Part shown: one piece after another, positions 49,546 through 59,137 of the stretch
Layout: each line of letters starts with the position of its first letter
Numbering within the stretch: position 1 is the stretch's first letter
DNA from: DAOVRD01 sp964521715
GTDB taxonomy: Bacteria > Planctomycetota > Brocadiia > SM23-32
NCBI GenBank assembly: GCA_964521715.1
Contig: CAZFSS010000007.1
Coordinates: 62,001-126,000, forward strand
Direction of reading: 5' to 3'
Length of the DNA: 64,000 bases
Position numbers and translations under genes: made by a program
The notes under the pieces: generated by a model
Database searches by the model: none
Seen by the model: only the letters and a program-made list of their open reading frames with translations
Told to the model about the DNA's origin: nothing

Positions 49546-52343
49546 CGGGCGCTGTCCACAGCGTCCCGCTTCAGCACTTCCCGGAGGAAACGGCCGGTGT
49601 GACTGCCTTTGGATCGGGCAATCTGCTCGGGCGTGCCTGCCGCAACGACCCGGCCGCCCTCCGCCCCCTGCTCCGGGCCAAGATCTATCACGTAGTCCGC
49701 GTACTTGACCACATCGAGGTTGTGCTCGACGACCAGGACGGTGTGTCCGGCGTCGACCAGCGACTGGAAGCAGGACAGCAGCTTGCGTATGTCCTCGAAG
49801 TGGAGGCCCACGGTCGGCTCGTCGAAGACGAACAGGAGCTTCTCCTTGCCGCCTGCCGCCATGTGCGCTGCGAGTTTCAGGCGCTGCGCTTCTCCTCCGG
49901 ACAGAGTCGTGGCCGGCTGGCCCAGCCTGATGTAGCCGAGCCCCGTCCTGCTCAGGTAGCGCAGCCGCCTGACGATATTCTTCTGGTCCGCAAAGAAGTG
50001 TAAGGCCTCGTCAGCCGTCATTTCAAGCACGTCATGGATGGAATGCCCCTTGTACTTCACGTCCAGGATGTCCTTGCGATAGCGCCGCCCCTGGCACTGA
50101 TCGCAGGTCACGTAGACGTCCGCAAGGAACTGCATGTCGACGCGGATGCTGCCGGCGCCCTCGCACGACTCGCAGCGCCCCCCGGGAGTGTTGAACGAGA
50201 AGGCGCCGGGAGCGAGGTTGCGGATCTTCGCATCCCTCGTCTGCGCGAACAGATCCCTGATGTACGTGAACACTTTGATATAGGTGGCGGGATTGGAGCG
50301 CGGCGTCAGCCCTATGGGGCTCTGGTCGACGAGGATCACGTCCTCGATCAGATCATCGTTGAGCAGATCGTCATGGTCGCCGACGGGCTCGGCATAGCCG
50401 CCGGGCTTGCGCCTCTTGATCGCCCCGTACAGGGTGTCCTGGACGAGCGTGCTCTTGCCGCTGCCGCTGACGCCGGTGACGCAGATGAACAGGCCCAGGG
50501 GGAACTCCACGGTGATGTCCTTCAGGTTGTGCTCGCGCGCTCCCTTGAGGATCAGGCGGTCGCGCGTGCGCTTGCGCCGGTGCTCCGGCACGGGGATGCG
50601 GGCCTCGCCGCGCAGATAGGCGCCCGTGAGCGACTCGGGGCACCGGGCCAGCCCCTCGACGGGCCCGCTGTAGACGACGCGCCCGCCCCGCTCGCCGGCG
50701 CCCGGGCCCAGGTCCACCACGTGGTCCGCGGCCTCGATGATACGGCGATCGTGCTCCACCACGACGACGGTGTTCCCGACGTCCCGCAAGGTCTTGAGGA
50801 TGGCGATCAAGCGGTCCGCGTCCCGGGCGTGCAGTCCGATGCTCGGCTCGTCCAGAATGTAGAGGGTGTTGACCAGGGCCGAGCCGAGGCTGGTTGCCAG
50901 GTTGACGCGCTGCATCTCCCCGCCGCTCAACGTGCGCGTGAGCCGGTCAAGCGTCAGGTATCCGAGCCCGATCTGCACGAGGCAGTTCAGGCGGCTGCGG
51001 ATCTCCCTCAGCAGCAGTTCGCTGATCTTGCGCTCATAGGGGGAGAGCTCTATCTCCTCGCTGAAGAACCGCGCGCCCCGTTCGATGCCCATGCTGCTGA
51101 CTTCGGCGATGTTCCGGCCGCAGACCCTCACCGCCAGGGCCTCGCGGCACAGCCGCGCGCCGCCGCACTCGGGACACGGCAAGTACGTGCGATAGCGGCT
51201 GAGCAGCACGCGGACGTGGAGCCTGTACTTCCTCGATTCCAGCCAGTTGAAGTAGTCCATCACGCCGTAGAAGTGCTCGGTCCCCCCGAAGACGGCGTCC
51301 TTCTGCCAGTCCTCAAGCTCGGCCCACGGCACGTCAACGGGTATGCCGGCCTCGGGCGCGCCCTTCAGCAGCTGCTCCTGACACTCGGCGGTGGAGTCCG
51401 TGGTCCAGGGGGCCACGGCGCCCTCGCGCAGGGACTTGCTGGGATCGGGCACGACGCTCCAGCGGCTGATGTCGATGATGGCCCCGTAGCCCGTGCAGTT
51501 CCCACATGCGCCGAGCGGGCTGTTGAAGGAGAAGAGCTGGGGGCTCGGCGTCGGCATCTCCAGGTCGCAATGCACGCAGCGGAACGTGCTGCTGAACTCG
51601 CGGGCCGCCCCCCCGATCACGCGGAACCGGCACCGCCCCTTGCCGAGGCGGTAGCAGGTCTCGATGGCCTCGGTGAGCCTCTCGCGCGCCCCCCCCTGCA
51701 CGACGAGGCGGTCGACGACCACTTCTACCTCGTCCGTGTCACCCAGCTTCACGCCCTGCGAGGAGGTAATGTCCACGACCTCTTCGCCCGCCAACAGCCG
51801 CACGAAGCCCATCTCGCGGATGCGGTCGATCTGCTCGGCGTCAGACAACCTGCGGCTGAGGGCCAGGGGGAAGCTGACCATGAAGCGCGAGCCTTCCGGC
51901 ATGGCCATGACGTCATCGGCCACGCGGCCCACAGTGTGCGCTTCGATCTGCCGGCCGCACTCGGGGCAGAAGACGTGGCCCACGCGGGCCCACAGCAGGC
52001 GCAGGTAGTCGTTGAGCTCGGTCGCCGTGCCGACGGTGGAGCGCCGGTTCTTGACGGGATTCTTCTGTTCGATGGCGATGGCCGGCGGGATGTTCTCCAC
52101 CTTGTCGCAATCGGGCTTGTCCATCCTTTCGAGGAATTGCCGCGCATAGGCGCTGAACGACTCGACGTAGCGCCGCTGCCCTTCGGCGTAGAGGGTATCC
52201 AGGGCGAGGCTGGACTTCCCGCTGCCGCTGACGCCCGTGATGGCCACGTAGCGCCCGCGCGGGATGTCCACGTCGATGTTCCTCAGGTTGTGCACCCGCA
52301 CGCCGCGTGCACGAATCGGACTGTCTGTAGGGATGCCGCGCAT
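49542..52343 (-). CDS. uvrA: Excinuclease ABC subunit A
   Basis: 933 residues, normal length. Both ABC ATPase halves are complete: Walker A 'GVSGSGKSSLALDTLYAEG' near residue 39 and 'GVSGSGKSTLVQDTLYG' near residue 630, with signature motifs 'RTLSGGEMQRVNLA' and 'TTLSGGEAQRLKLA'. Zinc motifs are 'CVHCDLEMPTPSPQLFSFN..CGNC' and 'CESCEGAGSIRVD..CDQC'. It scans DNA for bulky damage with UvrB. Its end overlaps the start of the acyltransferase gene. A perfect TATAAT -10 box (52383-52388) lies 40 bases upstream on the minus strand. Confidence 0.97.
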   Translation of the reverse strand: MRGIPTDSPIRARGVRVHNLRNIDVDIPRGRYVAITGVSGSGKSSLALDTLYAEGQRRYVESFSAYARQFLERMDKPDCDKVENIPPAIAIEQKNPVKNRRSTVGTATELNDYLRLLWARVGHVFCPECGRQIEAHTVGRVADDVMAMPEGSRFMVSFPLALSRRLSDAEQIDRIREMGFVRLLAGEEVVDITSSQGVKLGDTDEVEVVVDRLVVQGGARERLTEAIETCYRLGKGRCRFRVIGGAAREFSSTFRCVHCDLEMPTPSPQLFSFNSPLGACGNCTGYGAIIDISRWSVVPDPSKSLREGAVAPWTTDSTAECQEQLLKGAPEAGIPVDVPWAELEDWQKDAVFGGTEHFYGVMDYFNWLESRKYRLHVRVLLSRYRTYLPCPECGGARLCREALAVRVCGRNIAEVSSMGIERGARFFSEEIELSPYERKISELLLREIRSRLNCLVQIGLGYLTLDRLTRTLSGGEMQRVNLATSLGSALVNTLYILDEPSIGLHARDADRLIAILKTLRDVGNTVVVVEHDRRIIEAADHVVDLGPGAGERGGRVVYSGPVEGLARCPESLTGAYLRGEARIPVPEHRRKRTRDRLILKGAREHNLKDITVEFPLGLFICVTGVSGSGKSTLVQDTLYGAIKRRKPGGYAEPVGDHDDLLNDDLIEDVILVDQSPIGLTPRSNPATYIKVFTYIRDLFAQTRDAKIRNLAPGAFSFNTPGGRCESCEGAGSIRVDMQFLADVYVTCDQCQGRRYRKDILDVKYKGHSIHDVLEMTADEALHFFADQKNIVRRLRYLSRTGLGYIRLGQPATTLSGGEAQRLKLAAHMAAGGKEKLLFVFDEPTVGLHFEDIRKLLSCFQSLVDAGHTVLVVEHNLDVVKYADYVIDLGPEQGAEGGRVVAAGTPEQIARSKGSHTGRFLREVLKRDAVDSAR

Positions 52344-52382
52344 GGTCAGTGGGGAAGATCGAAGCTATCGCCCAAACCTACG

Positions 52383-52388
52383 ATTATA
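52383..52388 (-). promoter_or_regulatory. -10 box of uvrA
   Basis: TATAAT on the minus strand; the -35 (TTCCGG at 16) is weak. No recognisable LexA box is nearby. Confidence 0.45.
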
Positions 52389-52446
52389 CCATGCGGGCTC
52401 CCATCCGGAAGGGAAGCCCTGCCGAGAGCTTCGCAAGCGCGCCGGC

Positions 52447-52475
52447 TGGACTGCCGCTGCCGCCGGTCGTAGAAT
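52447..52475 (+). promoter_or_regulatory. Possible promoter of the heparinase-like gene
   Basis: TGGACT (52447-52452), 17-base spacer, TAGAAT (52470-52475); 45 bases before the start at 52520. Confidence 0.4.
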
Positions 52476-52519
52476 GCGGGCGAACACCGACCCGTGCGCC
52501 CTTCTTGCGGCGAGGAACT

Positions 52520-54529
52520 ATGGGCCAGCTCACCGATCGGATCATCCAGGCAGTAGAGGCGTATGAGAAGGACATGGGACTCGAGAGGCCCGCGGTTCGG
52601 GACGTCTCCCGCCGATGGGCAGACTGCCTCAGGCGGGGCGCGATGCTGTTCGACGAGCAGCAGGAGGTGCAGGTGGGCCTGCGGGACATCGACTGGTCCG
52701 GCAGCCACGTCCGGCACCAGGAATGGCCCGCGCAGCTCAACCGGTTCATGTGGCTGCCTCACCTGGCCGCGCTGTATCGGGAGACGGGCGACGAAGAGCT
52801 GCCCGCCCTGGCGCGCGGGATGATCGAGGATTGGATCGACCGGCACGATTGCGCCGCCGACGCCCCATTGGCGCCGGGCGACAGCACGCTGAACCTGTCC
52901 ATCCGCCTGGGGCAGAGCTACTTCTACGGATGGTGGCGGACGCTGCCGGACTTCGCTGCCAGCAGCCACTACGACGAGGCGTTCGTTCAGCGCATGCTGG
53001 ACTCCACGCGGGGACAAATCGAGTTCCTGTCGGGGCACCTGAGCGGCGCCGGGAACTGGCGGATCAGCCAGTTGGACTGCATCCTGTTCTGCTCGCTCGT
53101 GCTGCCCGGGCTGGCGGATGACCGGGAGCAGGCGGTGCGGGGGATAAACGAGGGAGCCCACCGGCAAATCGAGGAAGACGGCTCCCACGTGGAGCATAAT
53201 CCCAGCAGCTACCACCAGTGGATGTGCCGGAGCTTCACAAGCCTCTGGCGGCTCGGGCGGGCCCGGCCGGGGCTGGGGCTCCGCCTGGACACGGAGCGGA
53301 TCGGAGGCATGTGGGACTACGCCGTCTGCTCTACGGCGCCCGACGGCGGCAGCAGCGGGATGCACGACGGCGAGGGGTGGCGCAAGGGGCCGGGCGCGAT
53401 CGGCCACGTGGCCGGGCGCGAGCGCTTCCTGAAGGACGCCGGGCTCGCAGACAGACCTGAATGGAACCTGGGCAGAAGCCCGGCGCGCTGGTTCCCACGC
53501 GCGGGCCAGCTCTTCCTGCGCGACGGATGGCATCCGGACGCGACCTACATCGCCTTCGACGCCACCAGGTGGGGCGGAGACCACTGCCACCTGAGCCGCA
53601 ACAGCGTCAGCCTCTACCATGGCGATCGGATGCTGCTCATCGACCCCGGGAGCTTCTCCTACGAGCGCACGGATCCGTACGCCTACTACGGGCGGTCAAC
53701 GCGCGCGCACAACACGATGGCGCCCGCGGGCCTCAACCAGTGCGAAGCCGACCCGGATGTGCGCGCCCTCTGCCTGCGGGACGGCGTCGCCCTCATCGCG
53801 TGCCGCTACGAGGGAGGCTACTACGAGGGCGAGTGCTGCTGGGGCTGGAAGGCAGGCCACGCCCGCGGCGTCTATGGCCGGCACGACCGGGCGCTCCTGT
53901 GGCTGAAGGGCCGTTGCGCCGTGGTCTTCGATGCCTTTGCGGCAGACGCCGCCCCGTGCGAGGCCCACTGGCAGCTTCCGCCGGGCCGGTGCAGGCTGGA
54001 CGCGCAGAACCGGCAGGCCTCCACCGACAGCGGCCACTATAACGTGCTCGTCCGGTGTCTCCACGCCAGCAGGGACCTGCAAGTGCGCCTCAGGGAGGGC
54101 GAGACGGACCCCCTGCTCGGGTGGATGCCCGGGCCGAGAGGGACCGGCGATTACGTGCCCGCACCGATCCTGTCCCTGGAGGGCGACGCGTCAACTCAAG
54201 CCCTCGATCTTGTGACCCTCCTGTTGCCGTTCGATCAGGACGAGGTCCCGCAGTTCGACGTGGCATCCTACCAGGGGCGTGGGGGCGCTCCGGCGTTCCG
54301 ACTCTCCTGGTCCGACGGGACGGAGCACATAGTGGCCTGCAGCCCATCGATGAGGAGACAGATCGGCAAGGCCGGTCCACTGGAGACCGACGGGACCGCG
54401 GCGATACTAAGCCTGGAGGCGGGAGAGCCTTCCCGGGTGTTTCTGGCCGGCGGGATGTTCCTGAGCTTCGAGGGCGAAACTGTCCTGGATGAGCCGGTGG
54501 CGGGGACGTACGAGAGGGCCGTCCGCTGA
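52520..54529 (+). CDS. Heparinase II/III-family polysaccharide lyase-like protein
   Basis: 669 residues with no signal peptide. An alpha/alpha toroid in the first half ('NLSIRLGQSYFYGWWRTL', 'DGSHVEHNPSSYHQWM') contains the probable catalytic 'EHNPSSYH', and a beta-sandwich follows ('YIAFDATRWGGDHCHLSRNSVSLY', 'DPGSFSYERTDPYAYYGRSTRAHNT'). This double layout is the heparinase II/III and PL12/15/17/21 type (PF07940). 'GRSTRAHNT' is the conserved end of the active site. It would cleave a uronic acid-containing polymer. The frame is open upstream to 52349, but ATG 52520 has GAGG nearby and a promoter-like pair. Confidence 0.82.
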   Translation: MGQLTDRIIQAVEAYEKDMGLERPAVRDVSRRWADCLRRGAMLFDEQQEVQVGLRDIDWSGSHVRHQEWPAQLNRFMWLPHLAALYRETGDEELPALARGMIEDWIDRHDCAADAPLAPGDSTLNLSIRLGQSYFYGWWRTLPDFAASSHYDEAFVQRMLDSTRGQIEFLSGHLSGAGNWRISQLDCILFCSLVLPGLADDREQAVRGINEGAHRQIEEDGSHVEHNPSSYHQWMCRSFTSLWRLGRARPGLGLRLDTERIGGMWDYAVCSTAPDGGSSGMHDGEGWRKGPGAIGHVAGRERFLKDAGLADRPEWNLGRSPARWFPRAGQLFLRDGWHPDATYIAFDATRWGGDHCHLSRNSVSLYHGDRMLLIDPGSFSYERTDPYAYYGRSTRAHNTMAPAGLNQCEADPDVRALCLRDGVALIACRYEGGYYEGECCWGWKAGHARGVYGRHDRALLWLKGRCAVVFDAFAADAAPCEAHWQLPPGRCRLDAQNRQASTDSGHYNVLVRCLHASRDLQVRLREGETDPLLGWMPGPRGTGDYVPAPILSLEGDASTQALDLVTLLLPFDQDEVPQFDVASYQGRGGAPAFRLSWSDGTEHIVACSPSMRRQIGKAGPLETDGTAAILSLEAGEPSRVFLAGGMFLSFEGETVLDEPVAGTYERAVR

Positions 54530-54567
54530 CGGCTGGCCTTTCCTGACGGTCGGCCCACAGCCGGCTT

Positions 54568-54595
54568 TTGCACCGGAACCTGCCCGTTCTATAAT
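54568..54595 (+). promoter_or_regulatory. panC promoter
   Basis: TTGCAC (54568-54573), 16-base spacer, perfect TATAAT (54590-54595), about 50 bases before the panC start. Confidence 0.7.
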
Positions 54596-54648
54596 GGACG
54601 GTCGGTGCCTGCTGCGCAGGCCGTGCGTTCATCTGAAAGCCAACGGCG

Positions 54649-55509
54649 ATGGAACGTTCCTCCTCCCCCGAACACGTTCGCGAGCAGGTCAGGGCCTGGC
54701 AGGCCGCAGGCCTCAGCGTCGGGCTGGTGCCGACGATGGGCGCCCTGCACGAGGGGCACGTGAGCCTGATCCGCGCCTCGGCGAGCGAGTGCGACCGCAC
54801 GGTCATCAGCATCTACGTCAACCCCACGCAGTTCGCGCCGGGCGAGGACCTGGAGCATTACCCCCGCCGACTCGATCAGGACTGCCGCCTTGCCGAACGG
54901 AACGGCGTAGACCTGGCCTTCTGCCCTACCGACCGCGAGATGTACGCCGAAGGCCATGCCACGTACGTCGCGCAGGAGGGCCTGAGCGAGGTGCTTGAGG
55001 GCGAGTCCCGGCCCACGCATTTCCGCGGCGTGCTGACCGTGGTCTGCAAGCTGTTCCACATCGCACCGGCGGACCGCGCCTATTTCGGCCAGAAGGACTT
55101 CCAGCAGACCGTCGTGGTGCGCCGGATGGTCCGGGACCTGAGCCTGCCGGTCGTAATCCGCGTCATGCCTACCGTGCGCGAGCCGGACGGCCTGGCGATG
55201 AGCTCGCGGAACGCTTACCTGAACGAGGAGGAACGGTGCCAGGCCGTGTGCCTGTACCGAGCGTTGTCCGAAGCGGCTGAGATGTATCGTAGCGGCGAGA
55301 GGGACCCGGCCGCCGCGCGCAAGGCGATGCTGGGCACCATCGGGAGCCATCCCCTGGCGCGGACCGACTACGTCGAGATCGTGGACCGCGAGACGCTTGA
55401 GCCGGTCGGGGAGCTGACCGACCGCGCGGTCGCCGTGCTGGCCGTCCGGATCGGCGCCACGCGGCTGATCGACAACATGCCGCTCGGCTCCGCCGGCGCT
55501 GGAGACTAG
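54649..55509 (+). CDS. panC: Pantothenate synthetase
   Basis: 286 residues. The 'LVPTMGALHEGHVSLI' HIGH-like ATP site is at residues 26-41, with 'VNPTQFAPGEDLEHYPR', 'HFRGVLTVVCKLFHIA', 'YFGQKDFQQTVVVRRMV' and the KMSKS-like 'DGLAMSSRNAYL' in order. It joins pantoate and beta-alanine with ATP. The full set of catalytic residues is present. It has its own promoter, and lgt follows 91 bases later on the same strand. Confidence 0.96.
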   Translation: MERSSSPEHVREQVRAWQAAGLSVGLVPTMGALHEGHVSLIRASASECDRTVISIYVNPTQFAPGEDLEHYPRRLDQDCRLAERNGVDLAFCPTDREMYAEGHATYVAQEGLSEVLEGESRPTHFRGVLTVVCKLFHIAPADRAYFGQKDFQQTVVVRRMVRDLSLPVVIRVMPTVREPDGLAMSSRNAYLNEEERCQAVCLYRALSEAAEMYRSGERDPAAARKAMLGTIGSHPLARTDYVEIVDRETLEPVGELTDRAVAVLAVRIGATRLIDNMPLGSAGAGD

Positions 55510-55600
55510 CGGCCTGCATCCCGTATAAGTGAAGGCTGTCGCGCTCCTTCTGCTGCCGCCCGGCTGCCCGCAGCCGCGTGAACGGAAGGGAATCGCTTCC

Positions 55601-56488
55601 ATGCACCCGCACCTGTTCGACATCCCGCTGCCGTGGGGCGGCAAGTTCCCCGTCGCATCGTATGGCACGATGATCCTCATCGGCTACTTGCTCTGTCTGT
55701 GGATCGGCCAGAAGCGCGGGAAGCGAATGGGGCTTGACCCTCTCGCCGTTTTCGACCTGTTCATCGTGGGGCTGTTTGTGGGAATCGTGGGGGCGCGCCT
55801 CTTCTACGTGGTCGAGAACTGGGACCTGTTTGCGGGCCATCCGTGGCGGATCATCCGGCTGGACCAGGGAGGGCTTTCGTTCTACGGAGGGCTCCTGGGC
55901 GGCCTGGCCGGCCTGCTGGGCGCCATCCGGAAGAAGAGAATGCCTGTCCGACCCACGCTCGACGCGCTGGTCAGCGTGCTGCCCCTCGGACACGCCTTCG
56001 GCCGAATGGGCTGCTTCCTGAACGGCTGCTGTTACGGCAAAGTGACGGACGCATGGGTGGGGCTTCGCTTCCCCCGCATCCTGGGCGAAGCGGGAGAGAT
56101 CATCGGCAGCCCGCCCTTCGTCGATCATCTGGGGGGGCGCCTTGTAGGGCCGACGGACGCGTGGTCACTGCCCGTCCATCCGACCCAGCTTTACGAGGTG
56201 GGCTACAACCTGGCAATCTTCGCCGTGCTCAGCTACCTGCTGTGGAGGCGCTGGCGGGCCGGGGAGATCGCGTGGCTGTATGCCATCTTCTACGGCGCGG
56301 CCCGATACGTCAACGAGCTCTTCCGTGCGAACCCGCCGATTCCCCAGCTCGGCGGCATGACCATCTTCCAGGCCTTCTCGTTCGCGCTGGTGCTGTTCGG
56401 CTTCGTGATGTTCGTGGACGGACGGTTTCGCCCCTATCAGCCCCTTCCGGAGCCCTGCCAGCCGCCCAAACGCACCGGGCCTTCATGA
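55601..56488 (+). CDS. lgt: Prolipoprotein diacylglyceryl transferase
   Basis: 295 residues with seven predicted membrane helices. The signature 'HAFGRMGCFLNGCCYGK' (about residues 136-152) is the form found in planctomycetes and relatives, and 'GLSFYGGLLGG' and 'HPTQLYEVGYNLAIF' (His-rich loop) also match. It moves diacylglycerol from phosphatidylglycerol to the lipobox Cys of prolipoproteins. ATG 55601 has GGAAGGG ten bases upstream; the frame opens earlier, at 55529, without support. It is convergent with cca (10-base gap). Confidence 0.95.
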   Translation: MHPHLFDIPLPWGGKFPVASYGTMILIGYLLCLWIGQKRGKRMGLDPLAVFDLFIVGLFVGIVGARLFYVVENWDLFAGHPWRIIRLDQGGLSFYGGLLGGLAGLLGAIRKKRMPVRPTLDALVSVLPLGHAFGRMGCFLNGCCYGKVTDAWVGLRFPRILGEAGEIIGSPPFVDHLGGRLVGPTDAWSLPVHPTQLYEVGYNLAIFAVLSYLLWRRWRAGEIAWLYAIFYGAARYVNELFRANPPIPQLGGMTIFQAFSFALVLFGFVMFVDGRFRPYQPLPEPCQPPKRTGPS

Positions 56489-56498
56489 GGCGACCTTT

Positions 56499-57842
56499 TC
56501 AGGCGTGCCCGGCGCTCGCCTCCCCGGCCAGCCTGCGGGCCATGGCGCGGGCCTCGTCCGGCGTGGCCACCTCGCCGTCCAACTGGGCCTCGCGCACGCG
56601 GCCCAGCACCTCCCCGAAGATCGGCCCCGGCTCGTAACCCATCTCGATCAGGTCATGGCCCGTGATCAGAGGCGGCGGGGCGATCTCCTCCGGCGCCATG
56701 CTGCGCCACTTCTCCATGACGTATTCGTACGCCTCCAGGTTGCCCCAACTGGCCAGCGCGTCGGCCCGATGGATCTCGGCCAGTTGCTCGAACCCCGGCT
56801 CCGCGAACAACCTCCTGAGCGTGCTCTCCCTCATGCCCCGGGCGTCCTTGAAGTAGAGATGGCGCTCGACCAGCCAGCACACGCGCTCCGTCTCCTCGTT
56901 CGACAGCCGCAGCCGCCGGCAGACTGCTTCCGACATGTTCCGCCCAATCTCGCAGTGCTCGGGGAAACATTTGGGGCCGGCCTGCCGGCTGGCCTCCGGC
57001 TTGCCGATGTCGTGGAGCAACGCCGCCAGGGCGAGCTGGAAGTCGGGATGCGGCCCGAGCTTCTCCACGGTCAGGACCGTGTGCACGAAGACGTCCCCTT
57101 CGGGATGGTAGTTCTCCGGCTGCTCGCAGCCCCTGGTGTCGGCCAGCTCCGGAAAGACGACGATCAGCATCCCAAGCTCGTCCATGAGCCGCAGCGCCCC
57201 AGCGGGATCCCTGTCCGTCAGGATCACCCTGAGCTCCTCCTGGAGCCTTTCGGGGCTGACGTGGACGCAGAGGGGCGCCAGGGACGCGGCGGCACGCCGC
57301 GTGCGCTCCTCCATGGCGAATCCGAGCCTGGCGGCGAACCGCACCGCCCGCAGCAGCCGGAGGTGGTCCTCGCGGAACCGCTCCTCCGGGTCGCCGATGG
57401 CCCTGATCAGGCCCTGCTCCAGATCCGCGCGCCCGCCCACGAAGTCCAGCAGGCGCTCATCCAGCGGATCCCAGAACATGCCGTTGATGGTGAAGTCGCG
57501 GCGCCTGGCATCCTCCTCCGGCGCGCAGAACGAAACGCCGTCCGGGTGGCGCCCGTCCGAATAGCCCCATTCGCGCCGGAACGTGGCTACCTCGTACGTG
57601 CAGCCGTCCAGCACGACCTGGCAGACGCCGAACTGCGCCCCCACCTGCCTGGTCTTCGTGAAGAGCGCCTGGACTTCCTGCGGCCGGGCGCTCGTGGCGA
57701 CGTCGTAGTCCTTGGGCTCCTCGCCCCGCAAGAGGTCGCGCACGCACCCGCCCGCCAGCAGCGCCTGGTGGCCGGCGCCGACGAGGCGGCGCACGATGCT
57801 TTCCGCTGCGAGATACCTGCTGTCGGCCGGTTTCTGCATCAT
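56499..57842 (-). CDS. cca: CCA tRNA nucleotidyltransferase / poly(A) polymerase family, class II
   Basis: 447 residues. The head has 'ALLAGGCVRDLLRGEEPKDYDVATSARP' (GG and DxD, split here as 'AGGCVRDLLRG' and 'KDYDVATSA'), and the neck 'RRRDFTINGMF' and 'EERFREDHLRLLRAVRFAARLGF' are standard. An HD domain follows ('LAALLHDIGKPEA', about residue 280) that may act as a phosphohydrolase. The C-terminus has the short RNA-binding motif. It adds or repairs the 3' CCA end. tRNA-Gln in this window already encodes CCA, so repair is a likely role there. A TATAAT (57881-57886) is just upstream on the minus strand. Confidence 0.9.
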   Translation of the reverse strand: MMQKPADSRYLAAESIVRRLVGAGHQALLAGGCVRDLLRGEEPKDYDVATSARPQEVQALFTKTRQVGAQFGVCQVVLDGCTYEVATFRREWGYSDGRHPDGVSFCAPEEDARRRDFTINGMFWDPLDERLLDFVGGRADLEQGLIRAIGDPEERFREDHLRLLRAVRFAARLGFAMEERTRRAAASLAPLCVHVSPERLQEELRVILTDRDPAGALRLMDELGMLIVVFPELADTRGCEQPENYHPEGDVFVHTVLTVEKLGPHPDFQLALAALLHDIGKPEASRQAGPKCFPEHCEIGRNMSEAVCRRLRLSNEETERVCWLVERHLYFKDARGMRESTLRRLFAEPGFEQLAEIHRADALASWGNLEAYEYVMEKWRSMAPEEIAPPPLITGHDLIEMGYEPGPIFGEVLGRVREAQLDGEVATPDEARAMARRLAGEASAGHA

Positions 57843-57935
57843 CGGGGTCGGAAGAGTGAAATCACCGGATGGTACAGGCGATTATAGGGCGCGCGGCGGG
57901 CGGCTTTCCAGCTTTGACGAACCGTGCGGGAAGGT

Positions 57936-57964
57936 TTGCCCCCGGCGGCGCCGGGCCGTATAAT
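57936..57964 (+). promoter_or_regulatory. Promoter of the Xaa-Pro peptidase / accBC genes
   Basis: TTGCCC (57936-57941), 17-base spacer, perfect TATAAT (57959-57964), 30 bases before the GTG start. Confidence 0.7.
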
Positions 57965-57993
57965 CCGGCCTTGCACGAGGGGAGGGAGCCACG

Positions 57994-59085
57994 GTGGACT
58001 ACACAGATCGGATCGCCGCCTTCCGCAGCCGGCTCGAGCCGCTGGGGCTGGACGCCTACTGGCTGGTCAGCGCGGCCAACGTGCGCTACCTGTCGGGCTT
58101 CACGGGCGAGGACAGCACGCTCCTCGTCAGCTCCGACCGCTCCGTGCTCATCACGGACTCGCGCTACGTGGAACAGGCCGAGCGCGAGTGCCGGGCGGAC
58201 GAGGTGGTCAGCCGCCACACGCCTATGGCGCAGGCGGTCGGCACGCTGTGCCGGGGCCTGGGTGTCAGGAGGCTCGGTGTGACGGCCGCGAACCTGAGCC
58301 ACGCCCAGCATGAGGCGCTCGTCGCGGCGGCTGCCACTACGCAGGTCAGGAGCCAGCCGTCCGGGATCGCCGAGCAGATGCGGCGCCGCAAGTCGCCGGC
58401 CGAGGTGGAGGCGATCCGAGCCGCCGTGCGCGTGGCGGAGACGGCCTTCGGGCAACTGCTGCGCCGCTTGCAGGCGCGCCGGACCGAGCGGTGGCTGGCG
58501 GCCCGGCTCGAATATGAAATGCGGACGCTGGGCGCCGACGGCGCCGCCTTCGAGACCATCTGCGCCGTGGACGCCAACGCCAGCGTGCCCCACGCCAGGT
58601 CGGGGGACGCCGTAGTGGCCCGCGGAAGCTGCGTCCTGTTCGACTGGGGAGCCCGCCTGGGGGGCTACTGCTGCGACTTGACACGCATGGTGAGCCTAAG
58701 TACAATCCCCCCCAGGTTGAGGGCGTTTGTGGACGTTGTTCTGGAGGCTCAGGCAGCCGTTTTTCAGAAACTGAGACCCGGAATTCGCTGTGCAGAGGTC
58801 GACGCTGCGGGTCGTGCCGTCATCGCAAAAGCCGGCTTCGGCCGGCATTTTGGGCACGGTATCGGTCACGGAGTCGGCCTCGCAGTACATGAGGGGCCGA
58901 GGCTTGGCCCTCGTGACGAGACCGTTCTGCTGCCGGGCATGGTTGTGACGGTCGAGCCCGGCGTCTACCTGCGGGGGGAGTTGGGGGCGAGATTGGAGCA
59001 GATGGCCCTCATCACCTCGGACGGCCACGAACTGCTCACGACGCTGCCGCAAAGGCCGGAGGATCTGCCGGTCGGCGGAGGCTGA
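57994..59085 (+). CDS. Xaa-Pro aminopeptidase/dipeptidase (M24B)
   Basis: 363 residues. The N-terminal creatinase-like domain ('RYLSGFTGEDSTLLVSS') precedes the pita-bread domain. The metal ligands are all present: Asp in 'VLFDWGARLGGYCCDLTRM', the second Asp in 'CDLTR', His in 'GHGIGHGVGLAVHEGP', Glu in 'VVTVEPGVYL' and Glu in 'ARLEQMALIT'. It removes N-terminal residues before proline. The GTG start has GGGAGG upstream. From about 58690 to 58935 the codons turn A/T-rich at third positions, unlike the flanks. It precedes accB, the same order as yqhT-(efp)-accB in Bacillus, here without efp. Confidence 0.92.
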   Translation: MDYTDRIAAFRSRLEPLGLDAYWLVSAANVRYLSGFTGEDSTLLVSSDRSVLITDSRYVEQAERECRADEVVSRHTPMAQAVGTLCRGLGVRRLGVTAANLSHAQHEALVAAAATTQVRSQPSGIAEQMRRRKSPAEVEAIRAAVRVAETAFGQLLRRLQARRTERWLAARLEYEMRTLGADGAAFETICAVDANASVPHARSGDAVVARGSCVLFDWGARLGGYCCDLTRMVSLSTIPPRLRAFVDVVLEAQAAVFQKLRPGIRCAEVDAAGRAVIAKAGFGRHFGHGIGHGVGLAVHEGPRLGPRDETVLLPGMVVTVEPGVYLRGELGARLEQMALITSDGHELLTTLPQRPEDLPVGGG

Positions 59086-59137
59086 CCAGGGGCGTAGGCG
59101 CGCCCGCGGCCGGTGGCCCTTGGAAGGGACGCCACGC

